DNA of 64,000 nucleotides. It comes from Desulfobacteraceae bacterium. Its GTDB lineage: Bacteria; Desulfobacterota; Desulfobacteria; Desulfobacterales; Desulfosarcinaceae. The stretch's first letter is position 1; each line of letters begins with the position of its first letter. The stretch spans positions 21,538 through 85,537 of the forward strand of contig QZKV01000007.1 in NCBI GenBank assembly GCA_003599575.1, written 5' to 3'. This document shows, one piece after another, positions 42,764-51,182 of this stretch. Made by a program: the position numbers and the translations under genes. Below the pieces are notes generated by a model, which saw only the letters and a list, made by a program, of their open reading frames with translations, ran no database searches and was not told the origin of the DNA.

Positions 42764-43390
42764 TTATTTATACAAATGAACGCGACAGGGTTGCAGGCCG
42801 ACTTTTTTAGGGAGTTCTGTAATAAAAAGCGGTTTGCCGTTTGTCTCATCCGCTATCAGGTTCTGGAAATGGCAGTGGGCGCAATACACAGGGAAATCTG
42901 GCCTGCCAAAAGCCATGGCCTGGGGTTTCTCTATGCGCAGAAATCCGTCTGACCGGTCGTAAAGCCCCTGCCTGATTTGCCGTCCTCCGCTAGGGCATTC
43001 ATCCACCGTGATAGTGAATTTTTCTTCATCCTCAGTGATCTTTAGTGAACCCAGGTGGCCCCTCAGTCCGGCTGCAAGGATTTGAAGCTTTCGGCCAGGG
43101 GACTTGCCGGAGTACCGCTTGGACAGGAGTTTGGTGAAACCCTTACGAACCGTCTCATCAAAAGCTTCATACAGAACCTCATCATCGAAGCGCCGGCCGA
43201 TGAAGGACAAGAGGTCGGTGACCCAGTCCAGATACAGATCATGCATGGACAAAAACTCGCTATACATCCGCTGAGTTAATTTTTTGGCCGCTTCCTGGTC
43301 GCCTGTTTCGATGGCGGCCATAGTCAGATCCAGAGTCCTTTGTCCCATAGCCTTCAGTTCATCATCCGTGAAATATCTTTCATTGCCCAT
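42764..43390 (-). CDS. Cys-rich hypothetical protein of the catabolic cluster
   Basis: The first 100 residues are helical (DDELKAMGQRTLDLTMAAIE, MHDLYLDWVTDLLSFIGRRF). The C-terminal half holds a candidate metal or cluster site: DECPSGGRQIRQGLY, VYCAHCHFQNL and LQPCRVHLYK, four cysteines plus histidines. I recall comparable proteins in anaerobe degradation clusters but cannot name the family. GAAAGGAAG precedes ATG 43390. It lies between the E3 gene and the SDR gene with small gaps, so it belongs to the cluster, and an electron-transfer or substrate-binding role is possible but unproven. Confidence 0.75.
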   Translation of the reverse strand: MGNERYFTDDELKAMGQRTLDLTMAAIETGDQEAAKKLTQRMYSEFLSMHDLYLDWVTDLLSFIGRRFDDEVLYEAFDETVRKGFTKLLSKRYSGKSPGRKLQILAAGLRGHLGSLKITEDEEKFTITVDECPSGGRQIRQGLYDRSDGFLRIEKPQAMAFGRPDFPVYCAHCHFQNLIADETNGKPLFITELPKKVGLQPCRVHLYK

Positions 43391-43432
43391 CTTTCTTCCT
43401 TTCGCTTTGAATCGGGCTGTTAGGCACCGGCT

Positions 43433-44818
43433 CTATTTATGAATTGCCATTTTGCCCGCATCCAGCGCGGCTTCCATCATGGACTCCGAGACGGTTGGAT
43501 GGGCGTGGACGGCTGCAGCCAGATCTTCGAAGCCGGCCTCCAGGGACATTGCGACCACGGCTTCAGCGATTAATTCGGTGGCGTGCGGGCCGACCATGGT
43601 CACTCCCACGATCTCGCCGTACTTAGGTTCAGCTACAATTTTGATCAGGCCTTCGTTTTCGTTCAGGATGGCGGCTTTGCCATTGGCCATCAAAGGAAAT
43701 CGGCCAATCTTGAGCTTATCGCCATAGTGTGCCTTGGCTTCTGCTTCGGTCAAACCCGCGCTGGCCAGTTCCGGGGCGGTATAGACGCACCTGGGGATAG
43801 GGCGGTAATTCATTGGGCGACCGATCCCGCAAGCATTCTCGACAGCGCAGATCCCTTCTGCCATAGCGGCGTGGGCCAGCATGATCCCGCCGGTCACATC
43901 GCCTATGGCATAAATGCCGGGCACGCCGGTTTCCATTCGTTCGTTCACTACAATATGGTTTTTATCGGTCAAAGGGATACCCAAGCTTTCCAAGCCCAAA
44001 TTGCTTGTACACGGTTTGCGACCCGTGGCTACAAGAACCAGATCGGCCGATCGGATGTGGTCTTTTCCGTTCAGACCGAAGACCACCAGCTTGCCCCCTT
44101 TGCCGTCTGCTTCGATTCTTTTAACACCGGCCCCAGTGATGAGTTCCAGACCCTCTTTCTCCAGAAGATCAGACAGCACCCGGACAGTTTCATTGTCCTC
44201 GGCCGGAAGAATCGAACCCATCTGTTCGATGACCGTGATTTTGACCCCCATCCGGTGCATGAGCTGAGCGAATTCGATCCCAATCACACCGCCACCGATA
44301 ATGACCAGACGAGACGGCAATTGTTCCAGAGCCAATGCTTCGTTGCTGCTAATCACACCTTTTTGATCAAAACTCTCCGTCGGAAAGCCGGCTGGTACCG
44401 AACCCGTGGCCAAGATTATTTTATCCGCTGTTATTTTTTCTCCAGTCTTCAAGACCGAGATCGTCTGGGCATTGGACAGGGTCGCTTCACCCTTGATCAC
44501 TTTGATGCGGTTTTTTTTCATCAAAAGTCCCACGCCACTGACCAGGCGCTTGACGACGGCATCTTTGCGTTCGAGCACGGCCGGGTAATTCAAACCTACT
44601 TGCGGAATCTTGATCCCGAAAGCTTGGCTGTTTCGGGCCTGCCAATAAACATTGGCCGAGTGAATCAAGGCCTTGGTTGGGATGCAGCCCCGGTTGGTAC
44701 AGGTGCCGCCCAGTTGATCCTTTTCGAACAAGGTCACCTCGTTTTTTAACTGTGCGGCCCGGATGGCCGCCACATATCCACCGGGTCCTCCGCCGATAAT
44801 GGCTATCTTCTGACTCAT
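43433..44818 (-). CDS. lpdA: Dihydrolipoamide dehydrogenase (E3)
   Basis: The 461-residue flavoprotein has an N-terminal FAD motif GGGPGGYVAA, the redox-active disulfide Cys40/Cys45 (GGTCTNRGCIPTK), an NAD motif (IIGGGVIGIEFAQ) and the C-terminal active-site HAHPTVSE. E3 reoxidises the lipoyl group of E2 and makes NADH. It follows the E2 gene by 24 bp and completes the 2-oxoacid dehydrogenase complex of the cluster. Confidence 0.95.
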   Translation of the reverse strand: MSQKIAIIGGGPGGYVAAIRAAQLKNEVTLFEKDQLGGTCTNRGCIPTKALIHSANVYWQARNSQAFGIKIPQVGLNYPAVLERKDAVVKRLVSGVGLLMKKNRIKVIKGEATLSNAQTISVLKTGEKITADKIILATGSVPAGFPTESFDQKGVISSNEALALEQLPSRLVIIGGGVIGIEFAQLMHRMGVKITVIEQMGSILPAEDNETVRVLSDLLEKEGLELITGAGVKRIEADGKGGKLVVFGLNGKDHIRSADLVLVATGRKPCTSNLGLESLGIPLTDKNHIVVNERMETGVPGIYAIGDVTGGIMLAHAAMAEGICAVENACGIGRPMNYRPIPRCVYTAPELASAGLTEAEAKAHYGDKLKIGRFPLMANGKAAILNENEGLIKIVAEPKYGEIVGVTMVGPHATELIAEAVVAMSLEAGFEDLAAAVHAHPTVSESMMEAALDAGKMAIHK

Positions 44819-44842
44819 GACCGTTTTCCTTACAACTGCTGT

Positions 44843-46075
44843 TCATAGAAGCAACAGGGGTTCCTCGATCAGCTCCACTACCCGATTGAGAAACTGGGCC
44901 GCAATAAAACCATCCAGAATCCGGTGATCGATGCCCAATGTGATATTCAGGGAAAGGACGGGTAGCACCTGATTATCCACCACGCAAGGCCGTTCCTTGA
45001 TGGCTCCCAGTGCGATGATGCTCGCTTCCGGCGGATTGATGATGGGATAGCCGTATTCAATTCCGGCCATACCCAAGTTGGTGATGGTTATGGTGCTCCC
45101 GGTCAGTTCGTCCAGTCCCAATTTGCCATCACGGCCACGGGTAACTAGGTCCAATCGGATGCGGGCGATTTCGGCCATCGATTTCAAGTTGGCCTGGCGG
45201 ATAACCGGGACAATCAATCCATCCTTGACGCTGGTGGCCAGCCCTACATTGATTTCATCCAGAATCTCGATTCCATCTGTCGTCCAGTAGGAATTCACAT
45301 CTGGAAAATTCTCCAGAGCGATAGCTACACATTTGATAATCAAATCGGTATAAGTCAGCCTCAGCCCTGTTTCTCTCTCGATAACCGGCAGCATTCGTGC
45401 CCTGGCTTCGTTCAGCCTGACAGCGTTGGCCTGTTTGGACATCCAAAAATGGGGTGTCTGGAAGCTTTCGGACATCCGCCGGGCAATGGTGCGTCGCATG
45501 CCTCCGGGCTTGATCAGACGGCTTCTTAGCGGGCCGGCCTCCGTCTGGGCCGCAGGAGCGGCGGCTGGTTTTTGAATTTCTTTAACCGCCTGCAGAACGT
45601 CTTTTTTAACGATGCGGCCCTGAGGTCCGGTGCCTTTTATCCGGGTGATATCCAGGCCGTGTCCTTTAACAATTTTTTTTGCTACTGGGGAGATTTTAAT
45701 TCTCCCCTTGATTTCTTGGCTCAAGCCTCCGGATTCGAACCTGGTTGTCACGCCCGCTGTTTCATCGGGCGTAGATTGAACTTGAATGTCCAATCTCGGG
45801 GACGTGGTCTCAGCGGCCGTTTGGGTCAGAGTCTCGCCGGGCTGGACGATATAAGCCAGCGTTACCCCGATGGATCTTGTTTCCCCCGCCGGGACCAAAA
45901 TTTTTCCCAGTAGTCCGGATTCCGGCGCTTCAATTTCATAGGTCACTTTTTCCGTTTCGATCACGAGGAGAATCTCGCCCTTCTCGACTCGATCGCCTTC
46001 GTTTTTTATCCATTCAATGATCTGCCCCTCAACCATGGTAAGGCCGAGACGGGGCATGATTATCGCTGTGGCCAT
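44843..46075 (-). CDS. Dihydrolipoamide acyltransferase (E2) of the 2-oxoacid/acetoin dehydrogenase complex
   Basis: The 410-residue protein has one lipoyl domain with Lys43 (IETEKVTYEIEAPESG), a peripheral-subunit binding domain (ISPVAKKIVKGHGLDITRIKGTGP, about 117-155) and a catalytic domain ending with DHRILDG, which contains the active-site His. E2 transfers the acyl group to CoA. One lipoyl domain and its partners fit acetoin- or branched-chain-type complexes as well as pyruvate dehydrogenase. It is separated from the E1 genes by the enoyl-CoA hydratase and alcohol dehydrogenase genes, an unusual order. Confidence 0.93.
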   Translation of the reverse strand: MATAIIMPRLGLTMVEGQIIEWIKNEGDRVEKGEILLVIETEKVTYEIEAPESGLLGKILVPAGETRSIGVTLAYIVQPGETLTQTAAETTSPRLDIQVQSTPDETAGVTTRFESGGLSQEIKGRIKISPVAKKIVKGHGLDITRIKGTGPQGRIVKKDVLQAVKEIQKPAAAPAAQTEAGPLRSRLIKPGGMRRTIARRMSESFQTPHFWMSKQANAVRLNEARARMLPVIERETGLRLTYTDLIIKCVAIALENFPDVNSYWTTDGIEILDEINVGLATSVKDGLIVPVIRQANLKSMAEIARIRLDLVTRGRDGKLGLDELTGSTITITNLGMAGIEYGYPIINPPEASIIALGAIKERPCVVDNQVLPVLSLNITLGIDHRILDGFIAAQFLNRVVELIEEPLLLL

Positions 46076-46119
46076 TCAGTTGCCTCCATTTTTTCCGATC
46101 ATACCGGTTTTGGCAGGAC

Positions 46120-46905
46120 TTACTTGCCCTGCCAATTCGGTTTTCGCTTTTCCAAAAAGGCACTGGTTCCTTCCCGGGCGTCTTTGGTCGTGGCAGCAAT
46201 GATGGCGCCGTACTGGCAATATTCCATCGCCCCCTCCAGGGGCATGTCCAGGCCAACCTGAATAGCGCGCTTGATCAGGGCCACCGCGGACGGAGCGTTT
46301 TTGATGATGCGCTGGGCGAGTTCCTCGGCCGCGGCCATAACCTGATCCGAAGGAACCACTTTGAGAACCAAGCCCATTCGCAAGGCTTCCTGGGCATCAA
46401 TGGGGTCTCCGGTGAGTTCAATGTAAAGGGCAAGCTGTTTGCCGATCAGACGACCAAGCCTGGCCGTTGCCCCGGCTCCGGGCATAATGCCAAGCCCCAC
46501 TTCAGGCAGACCGATCCTGGCTTTTTCGGACATGATTCTGAAATCGCAGGCTGTAGCTATTTCCAAGCCGCCACCGAAAGCGTAACCGTTGATGGCCGCG
46601 ATAACCGGTATGCCCAAACGTTCCAGGCGTAAATTGAACCTGGTTAGTTTATCGTGGATGCGGAAGAATTCGTAAGGCGCTTCCAGACCCTTGTTGATCA
46701 TGTTGATGTCGCCGCCCGAGACAAAAGCCTTGCCAGCCCCGGTCAGGATGAGCGCCCCAAGTTCCTCATCGGCTTCAATCCTGGTCAGAACATCCTCCAG
46801 TTCTAAAATCATCTGTTCGTTTACGCCGTTGAGCACTTCAGGCCGATTGAAAATGATATAGGCAATTTTGCCTTTTTTCTCATTAATGATCGTCTGGTAG
46901 TCCAT
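46120..46905 (-). CDS. Enoyl-CoA hydratase/isomerase (crotonase family)
   Basis: The 261-residue crotonase has the oxyanion-hole segment GKAFVSGGDINMI and both catalytic Glu positions: GGGLEIATACD and GLPEVGLGIMPGAGATARL. It should hydrate a 2-enoyl-CoA formed by the acyl-CoA dehydrogenases encoded upstream in the same cluster. AGGGAGAAAAG precedes ATG 46905. Crotonases also do hydrolysis or ring cleavage, so its exact reaction is open. Confidence 0.93.
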   Translation of the reverse strand: MDYQTIINEKKGKIAYIIFNRPEVLNGVNEQMILELEDVLTRIEADEELGALILTGAGKAFVSGGDINMINKGLEAPYEFFRIHDKLTRFNLRLERLGIPVIAAINGYAFGGGLEIATACDFRIMSEKARIGLPEVGLGIMPGAGATARLGRLIGKQLALYIELTGDPIDAQEALRMGLVLKVVPSDQVMAAAEELAQRIIKNAPSAVALIKRAIQVGLDMPLEGAMEYCQYGAIIAATTKDAREGTSAFLEKRKPNWQGK

Positions 46906-46927
46906 TTCACTTTTCTCCCTTGACCGG

Positions 46928-47992
46928 TCAGAGTTCTGGCGAAACCAAAATCTTGCAATGCTGTAATTTCCTCTCGCTGGTCAGTTCCTTAATCCCCTTT
47001 TCCAGGGCATCTTCCACTTTGACCTTTGAACTGATCATCATGGGATCGCATTTGACCTTGCCATTGCCCAAAAAAGCTATGGCCGCGGGGAACTCGTCTA
47101 CGTAACCCTGGCTGGTGATGATCGACTTTTCCCGCAAGAAAAGATTGCTGAAAGGAAATTTGAACGGTTCGGTCATCAGGCCCACTTCTACGATGGTCCC
47201 GCCCCGGCCGCAGACCGTATCGGCCAGCAGCAACGCTTCACCGGGCCCGGCGCACTCGAAGACCATATCAGCGCGCCGGCCGCTCGTGAGGGAGGCGATG
47301 ATCTTGCCTGGATTGCCTTCCTTGGGGTTGATGACTTCTGTAGCCCCCAGTTCCTTGGCCAACCGCATCCGCTCGGGGAGGAATTCGAAAATGAAGACAT
47401 CACTGGCACCGCAGGCAAGGGCCGACTGCATCGTCAGGAGCCCGATAGGGCCTGCACCGATCACGGCGACGGCCGCTCCCGGCTCCATCCGGCCGCGCTT
47501 GACCGCGTGAACGCAGCAGGCCAGGGGTTCGACAAAAGAACCGGCCTCGTAGCTCACGCTGTCAGGGAGTTTGTAGACGTTGTCGACGGGCGCGACCACA
47601 TAATCGGCGAAAGCCCCGTCGGCGGCGCCTCCGATGCTGCCCAACATTTCGCATTGGATATGCTGGCCCTTTTTGCAGTAGTAACATTGATAACAGGGCA
47701 TGGTCGGCCGGACGGTCACCCGGTCCCCCACCTTGAATTGAGCAACATTATCGCCCATGGCCACAATCTCTCCGGAGAATTCATGGCCACCAGTGATGGG
47801 CGCCTGCCGCCCCGTCAGGGGGTGAGGCCTTTTGACCGGGATCAGGATCGGACCGGCCAAGTATTCATGAACGTCGGAACCGCAGATCCCGCACCATTTA
47901 ACCTTTATTTTGACTTGCTTTGGGCCGGGTGCAGGTTCGGGAATATCTTCCAGCCGGATGTCTTTGCCTCCATAAAACCGCAAAGCTTTCAT
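46928..47992 (-). CDS. Zinc-dependent alcohol dehydrogenase, (R,R)-butanediol dehydrogenase-like
   Basis: The start is ATG 47992 (MKALRFYGGKDIRLEDIPEP) after AGGTGA; the longer track ORF overlaps the E1beta gene. The 354-residue enzyme has catalytic zinc ligands in WCGICGSDVHEY and GHEFSGE, four structural zinc cysteines (CYQCYYCKKGQHIQC) and a Rossmann motif GAGPIGLL. The sequence opening and HPLTGRQAPITGGHE closely follow 2,3-butanediol dehydrogenases. It could interconvert acetoin and butanediol, or oxidise a related vicinal alcohol made in the pathway. Confidence 0.9.
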   Translation of the reverse strand: MKALRFYGGKDIRLEDIPEPAPGPKQVKIKVKWCGICGSDVHEYLAGPILIPVKRPHPLTGRQAPITGGHEFSGEIVAMGDNVAQFKVGDRVTVRPTMPCYQCYYCKKGQHIQCEMLGSIGGAADGAFADYVVAPVDNVYKLPDSVSYEAGSFVEPLACCVHAVKRGRMEPGAAVAVIGAGPIGLLTMQSALACGASDVFIFEFLPERMRLAKELGATEVINPKEGNPGKIIASLTSGRRADMVFECAGPGEALLLADTVCGRGGTIVEVGLMTEPFKFPFSNLFLREKSIITSQGYVDEFPAAIAFLGNGKVKCDPMMISSKVKVEDALEKGIKELTSERKLQHCKILVSPEL

Positions 47993-48033
47993 ATCTTCAC
48001 CTGTCGCTTTCTTTGGTTTACAGTAAACTCTGA

Positions 48034-49002
48034 TCAGCCCAGTTCCTTGACGGCGGCTATGATGTCCGCCTCCTGGGGCAGGACGGCGCTTTCCATGGCC
48101 GGTCCCCATGGAATGGGTGAAAAGGCGGCTCCTACTCGCTTGATCGGGGCATCCAAGCTGTCGAAGGCCGCTTCCATAACACTGGAAGCAATTTCCGCCC
48201 CGAAGCCACCGATTTTGACCGCTTCATGGGCGATGACCAGTTTATTTGTCTTGGCCACTGATGTGAGGATGGTGTCCAGATCCAGAGGCAAGAGCGTCCT
48301 GAGGTCAATGATCTCTGCATCAATGCCCTGTTCGGCCAGTTTTTCTGCGGCTGCCGCGACCTTATAATAGAGCTGACCCCATGTCACTATGGTCACATCC
48401 GAACCAGGCCTTTTGATATCCGCTTTGCCCAAGGGAAGGGTATATTCTTCTTCGGGTACGTTGCTCTTTACCCGCAGCATTTTGTGCTCGATAAAAAGGA
48501 CCGGGTTCTGGTCCCTGATCGAAGACTTGAGCAGCCCCTTTACATCGTAGGGCGTGCTGGGATAGACCACCTTCAACCCCGGCGTATGACAGAACCAGGC
48601 TTCCAGGCTTTGGGAATGATGAGGCCCGGCGCTGAGTCCACCCCCGCACTGGGTCAAAAAAACAATGGGGACCTTGAACTGCCCCCCGAATATGTATCTC
48701 ATTTTAGCAGCCGAGTTGACCACGGCGTCCATGGCAAGGGTGATGAAATCCATGAACATGATCTCGGCCACCGGAACCAGCCCGGCCATGGCTGCGCCGG
48801 TGGCCACTCCGGCGATGGCCGATTCACTTATGGGCGTATCAATGATTCGTTTTCCTCCAAATTCTTGAAACAATCCTCTCGTGGCGCTGAAACTGCCCCC
48901 GGACAAGCCGACGTCTTCACCGATGATGATCACTCTTTCATCCATGGACAGTTCTTCCCGCAAGGCTTCGTTGATGGCTCTGACATAATTGAGTTCTCTC
49001 AT
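48034..49002 (-). CDS. 2-oxoacid dehydrogenase E1 beta subunit (acetoin/pyruvate type)
   Basis: The 322-residue protein has the transketolase pyrimidine-binding fold: NEALREELSMDERVIIIGEDVG, TPISESAIAGVATGAAMAG, and the C-terminal DLRTLLPLDLDTILTSVAKTNKL. It forms an alpha2beta2 E1 with the gene upstream (E1 alpha), 15 bp away. The complex decarboxylates a 2-oxo acid or cleaves acetoin. It is followed by the butanediol-dehydrogenase-like gene with 41 bp between. Confidence 0.93.
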   Translation of the reverse strand: MRELNYVRAINEALREELSMDERVIIIGEDVGLSGGSFSATRGLFQEFGGKRIIDTPISESAIAGVATGAAMAGLVPVAEIMFMDFITLAMDAVVNSAAKMRYIFGGQFKVPIVFLTQCGGGLSAGPHHSQSLEAWFCHTPGLKVVYPSTPYDVKGLLKSSIRDQNPVLFIEHKMLRVKSNVPEEEYTLPLGKADIKRPGSDVTIVTWGQLYYKVAAAAEKLAEQGIDAEIIDLRTLLPLDLDTILTSVAKTNKLVIAHEAVKIGGFGAEIASSVMEAAFDSLDAPIKRVGAAFSPIPWGPAMESAVLPQEADIIAAVKELG

Positions 49003-49017
49003 GATCTGCCCCGCCCT

Positions 49018-49986
49018 TTACACATAGATGTTGTCGAATACTGTTTTTGGGTCAGCCGGTGGACTGCACCGAGCAGAATCTACTGCATCCTCAATTTCGG
49101 CCTTGATCGCTTGTTCCAGCTTTTCAACCGTTTCGGCCGTTAATAGGTGTTCGGCAAAGAGCTGCTCCCGGAATTTGGTTACCGGATCGACTTGACAGGC
49201 CGCTTCGATATCCTTTCGGTCACGGTACTTTTGAGGATCACCCACATAGTGCCCCAGCCAGCGGTTGAACCGGCATTCCAGCAGGGTGGGGCCTTCTCCT
49301 CTCCGGGCCCTGTCAACGGCCTCAAACGCGGCCCTGTAAACTTCCAAGACATTGGTTCCGTCCACGAGCTGGCCGGGCATATTGTAGCCTTCAGCCTTGC
49401 GCCAGATATCGGGTTGGGCCGCGGTGAAGATCTGTGGGATGAACTGGGCCCAGCGGTTGTTTTCCACGGCAAAGACTATGGGCAGTTTCCATACGGAGGC
49501 CATGTTGACGCTCTCATGGAAATTACCCTCGTCCACGGCCCCGTCTCCGAAATAGCTGACCACCACCTGACCGCTGTTTTTGATCTGGCAAGCCAAGGCG
49601 AAACCGACCGAGAGGGGAATGTTGGCACCGACCATCCCCTGAGTGCCCAGAATGCCATATTCGATGTCGGCATAGTGCATCTCGCCGGCGATCCCGCAGC
49701 ATGGACCGCCTTTTTTACCCAAAACTTCCAAAAGGAACCGCTTGAGGGGAACGCCCCTTGTCACTATGATTGGCCGGCCTCGGTGGGTATTGTTGATGTA
49801 ATCCTTCGGCTTGAGGGCCCCGGTCACGCCGACACCAACTGCTTCACCTCCCAGACTGGGATGAAGCCAGCCGGCGATTTCGCCCCTGGTGATCATGTCA
49901 ATAAGTTTTTCTTCGAGTCGCCTCGATTTCAACAAAAAGGTAAAGAGCTCTCTTTTCTTTTCTTCGCTTACGGTAACCTCAGTCAT
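49018..49986 (-). CDS. 2-oxoacid dehydrogenase E1 alpha subunit (acetoin/pyruvate type)
   Basis: The 322-residue protein binds thiamine diphosphate through GDGAVDEGNFHESVNMASVW to NNRWA. It also has NNTHRGRPIIVTRG and GIAGEMHYAD, which match the E1 alpha signatures of pyruvate/acetoin dehydrogenases (normally GxGxxMH). Acetoin-type E1 enzymes are common where no pyruvate dehydrogenase is used, as in many sulfate reducers. It sits directly downstream of the acyl-CoA dehydrogenase pair. Substrate specificity is undetermined. Confidence 0.93.
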   Translation of the reverse strand: MTEVTVSEEKKRELFTFLLKSRRLEEKLIDMITRGEIAGWLHPSLGGEAVGVGVTGALKPKDYINNTHRGRPIIVTRGVPLKRFLLEVLGKKGGPCCGIAGEMHYADIEYGILGTQGMVGANIPLSVGFALACQIKNSGQVVVSYFGDGAVDEGNFHESVNMASVWKLPIVFAVENNRWAQFIPQIFTAAQPDIWRKAEGYNMPGQLVDGTNVLEVYRAAFEAVDRARRGEGPTLLECRFNRWLGHYVGDPQKYRDRKDIEAACQVDPVTKFREQLFAEHLLTAETVEKLEQAIKAEIEDAVDSARCSPPADPKTVFDNIYV

Positions 49987-50009
49987 TTTTTATCCTCTTT
50001 CCACCGCGC

Positions 50010-51155
50010 TCAGAAGACGCCTTGAGCGAAAACATGGTCAGCTATTATCCGGCGGTGGTAGTCGCTGTCACCAAAAGTCGCCTCGGCCACTCTGGCCCGT
50101 CGGAAGTAGTGAGGCAAGTCGTACTCCTCCATGTAGCCGACTCCACCGAAGACCTGGTGACCTAAAGCGACGATTCGTCGATGGGCTTCATTGCACCAGG
50201 CTTTGGCGATGGAAGCCTCGGTTTCAAAATGCAGGCCTTGATCAAACATCCAGGCGGCTTTGTAAGTCACCCACCGGGAACATTGCAAGTCGACCAACAT
50301 ATTTGCGCAATGATGCTGGATGGCCTGAAAACTACCGATAAGCCGCCCGAATTGCTCGCGTTTTTTGGCATAAGCCACAGTCAGGTCCATGACCTGTTGG
50401 CCGCTGCCAACCATCTGCGCGCATTCGGCCACGGCTGCCCTTTGCAGGACCTTCTTCAACGGCAGCCAGCCTTGGTTCAGAGAACCAAGCAGATTTTTTT
50501 TGGGCGCTTCGACCATATCGAAGACCACCTCGAACTGCTTGTCCCCCGCTATTGTTCTGAGCGGCCTCAGGCTGATACCCGGTGTCCTGCGATCAACAAT
50601 GATCAGCGAAATTCCTTCCTCTACGCCACTGCTGGTCCCGGTCCTGGCTGCGCAAATAATCCAGTCCGCCACGTGGGCATCGGGAACGAAGAGTTTCGTT
50701 CCCTTAATGATGAATGTATTTTTTCTTTCCGTAGCCGAAACCGCAATGGAACTCGGATCATAGAAACTTTCCGCTTCGTTTAAGGCCAAGGTCATGATTC
50801 GTTCGCCCCTGCCCAGCGGGGGTAAAAATCTATTTTTCTGCTCTTCGTTTCCGGCTTCAAGCAGAGTGAAACCGCCCAAAACAACTGTCGAAAAAAACGG
50901 CCCCGGAAGCAAGACCCGGCCCATTTCTTCCAGCAGAACGATCAGGTCTAAGAAACCCAGGCCGTCACCCCCATATTTTTCGGGAACGATCAAGCCCATC
51001 CAACCCAACTCGGCCATTCCTTTCCACAGATCTTCGCTGAAGCCCTTTTCATCTTCAACCATTTCTCGGACAAATGAACTTGGACAGTTTTTAAACAAAA
51101 ATTGACGAACGCTGTCGCGGATCATTCTCTGTTCTTCGGAAAACTTGATGTCCAT
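50010..51155 (-). CDS. Acyl-CoA dehydrogenase subunit, FAD-binding type without the usual catalytic Glu
   Basis: The 381-residue protein has the ACAD fold: N-terminal helical domain (GWMGLIVPEKYGGDGLGF), beta domain and C-terminal helical domain with KKREQFGRLIGSFQAIQHHCANM and QVFGGVGYMEEYDL. In place of the YEGT segment that carries the medium-chain catalytic Glu it has TFGDS, so this subunit may not be catalytic alone. The neighbouring ACAD keeps another catalytic Glu. Heteromeric ACADs of this split type are known from steroid degradation. A GGAGG site precedes ATG 51155. Confidence 0.9.
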   Translation of the reverse strand: MDIKFSEEQRMIRDSVRQFLFKNCPSSFVREMVEDEKGFSEDLWKGMAELGWMGLIVPEKYGGDGLGFLDLIVLLEEMGRVLLPGPFFSTVVLGGFTLLEAGNEEQKNRFLPPLGRGERIMTLALNEAESFYDPSSIAVSATERKNTFIIKGTKLFVPDAHVADWIICAARTGTSSGVEEGISLIIVDRRTPGISLRPLRTIAGDKQFEVVFDMVEAPKKNLLGSLNQGWLPLKKVLQRAAVAECAQMVGSGQQVMDLTVAYAKKREQFGRLIGSFQAIQHHCANMLVDLQCSRWVTYKAAWMFDQGLHFETEASIAKAWCNEAHRRIVALGHQVFGGVGYMEEYDLPHYFRRARVAEATFGDSDYHRRIIADHVFAQGVF

Positions 51156-51182
51156 GACTCACTGCCTCCTATAGACAGCGCC

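Noticed and set aside
43583-44749. 388-aa plus-strand ORF
   Set aside because: It is antisense to the dihydrolipoamide dehydrogenase gene with intact FAD and disulfide motifs.
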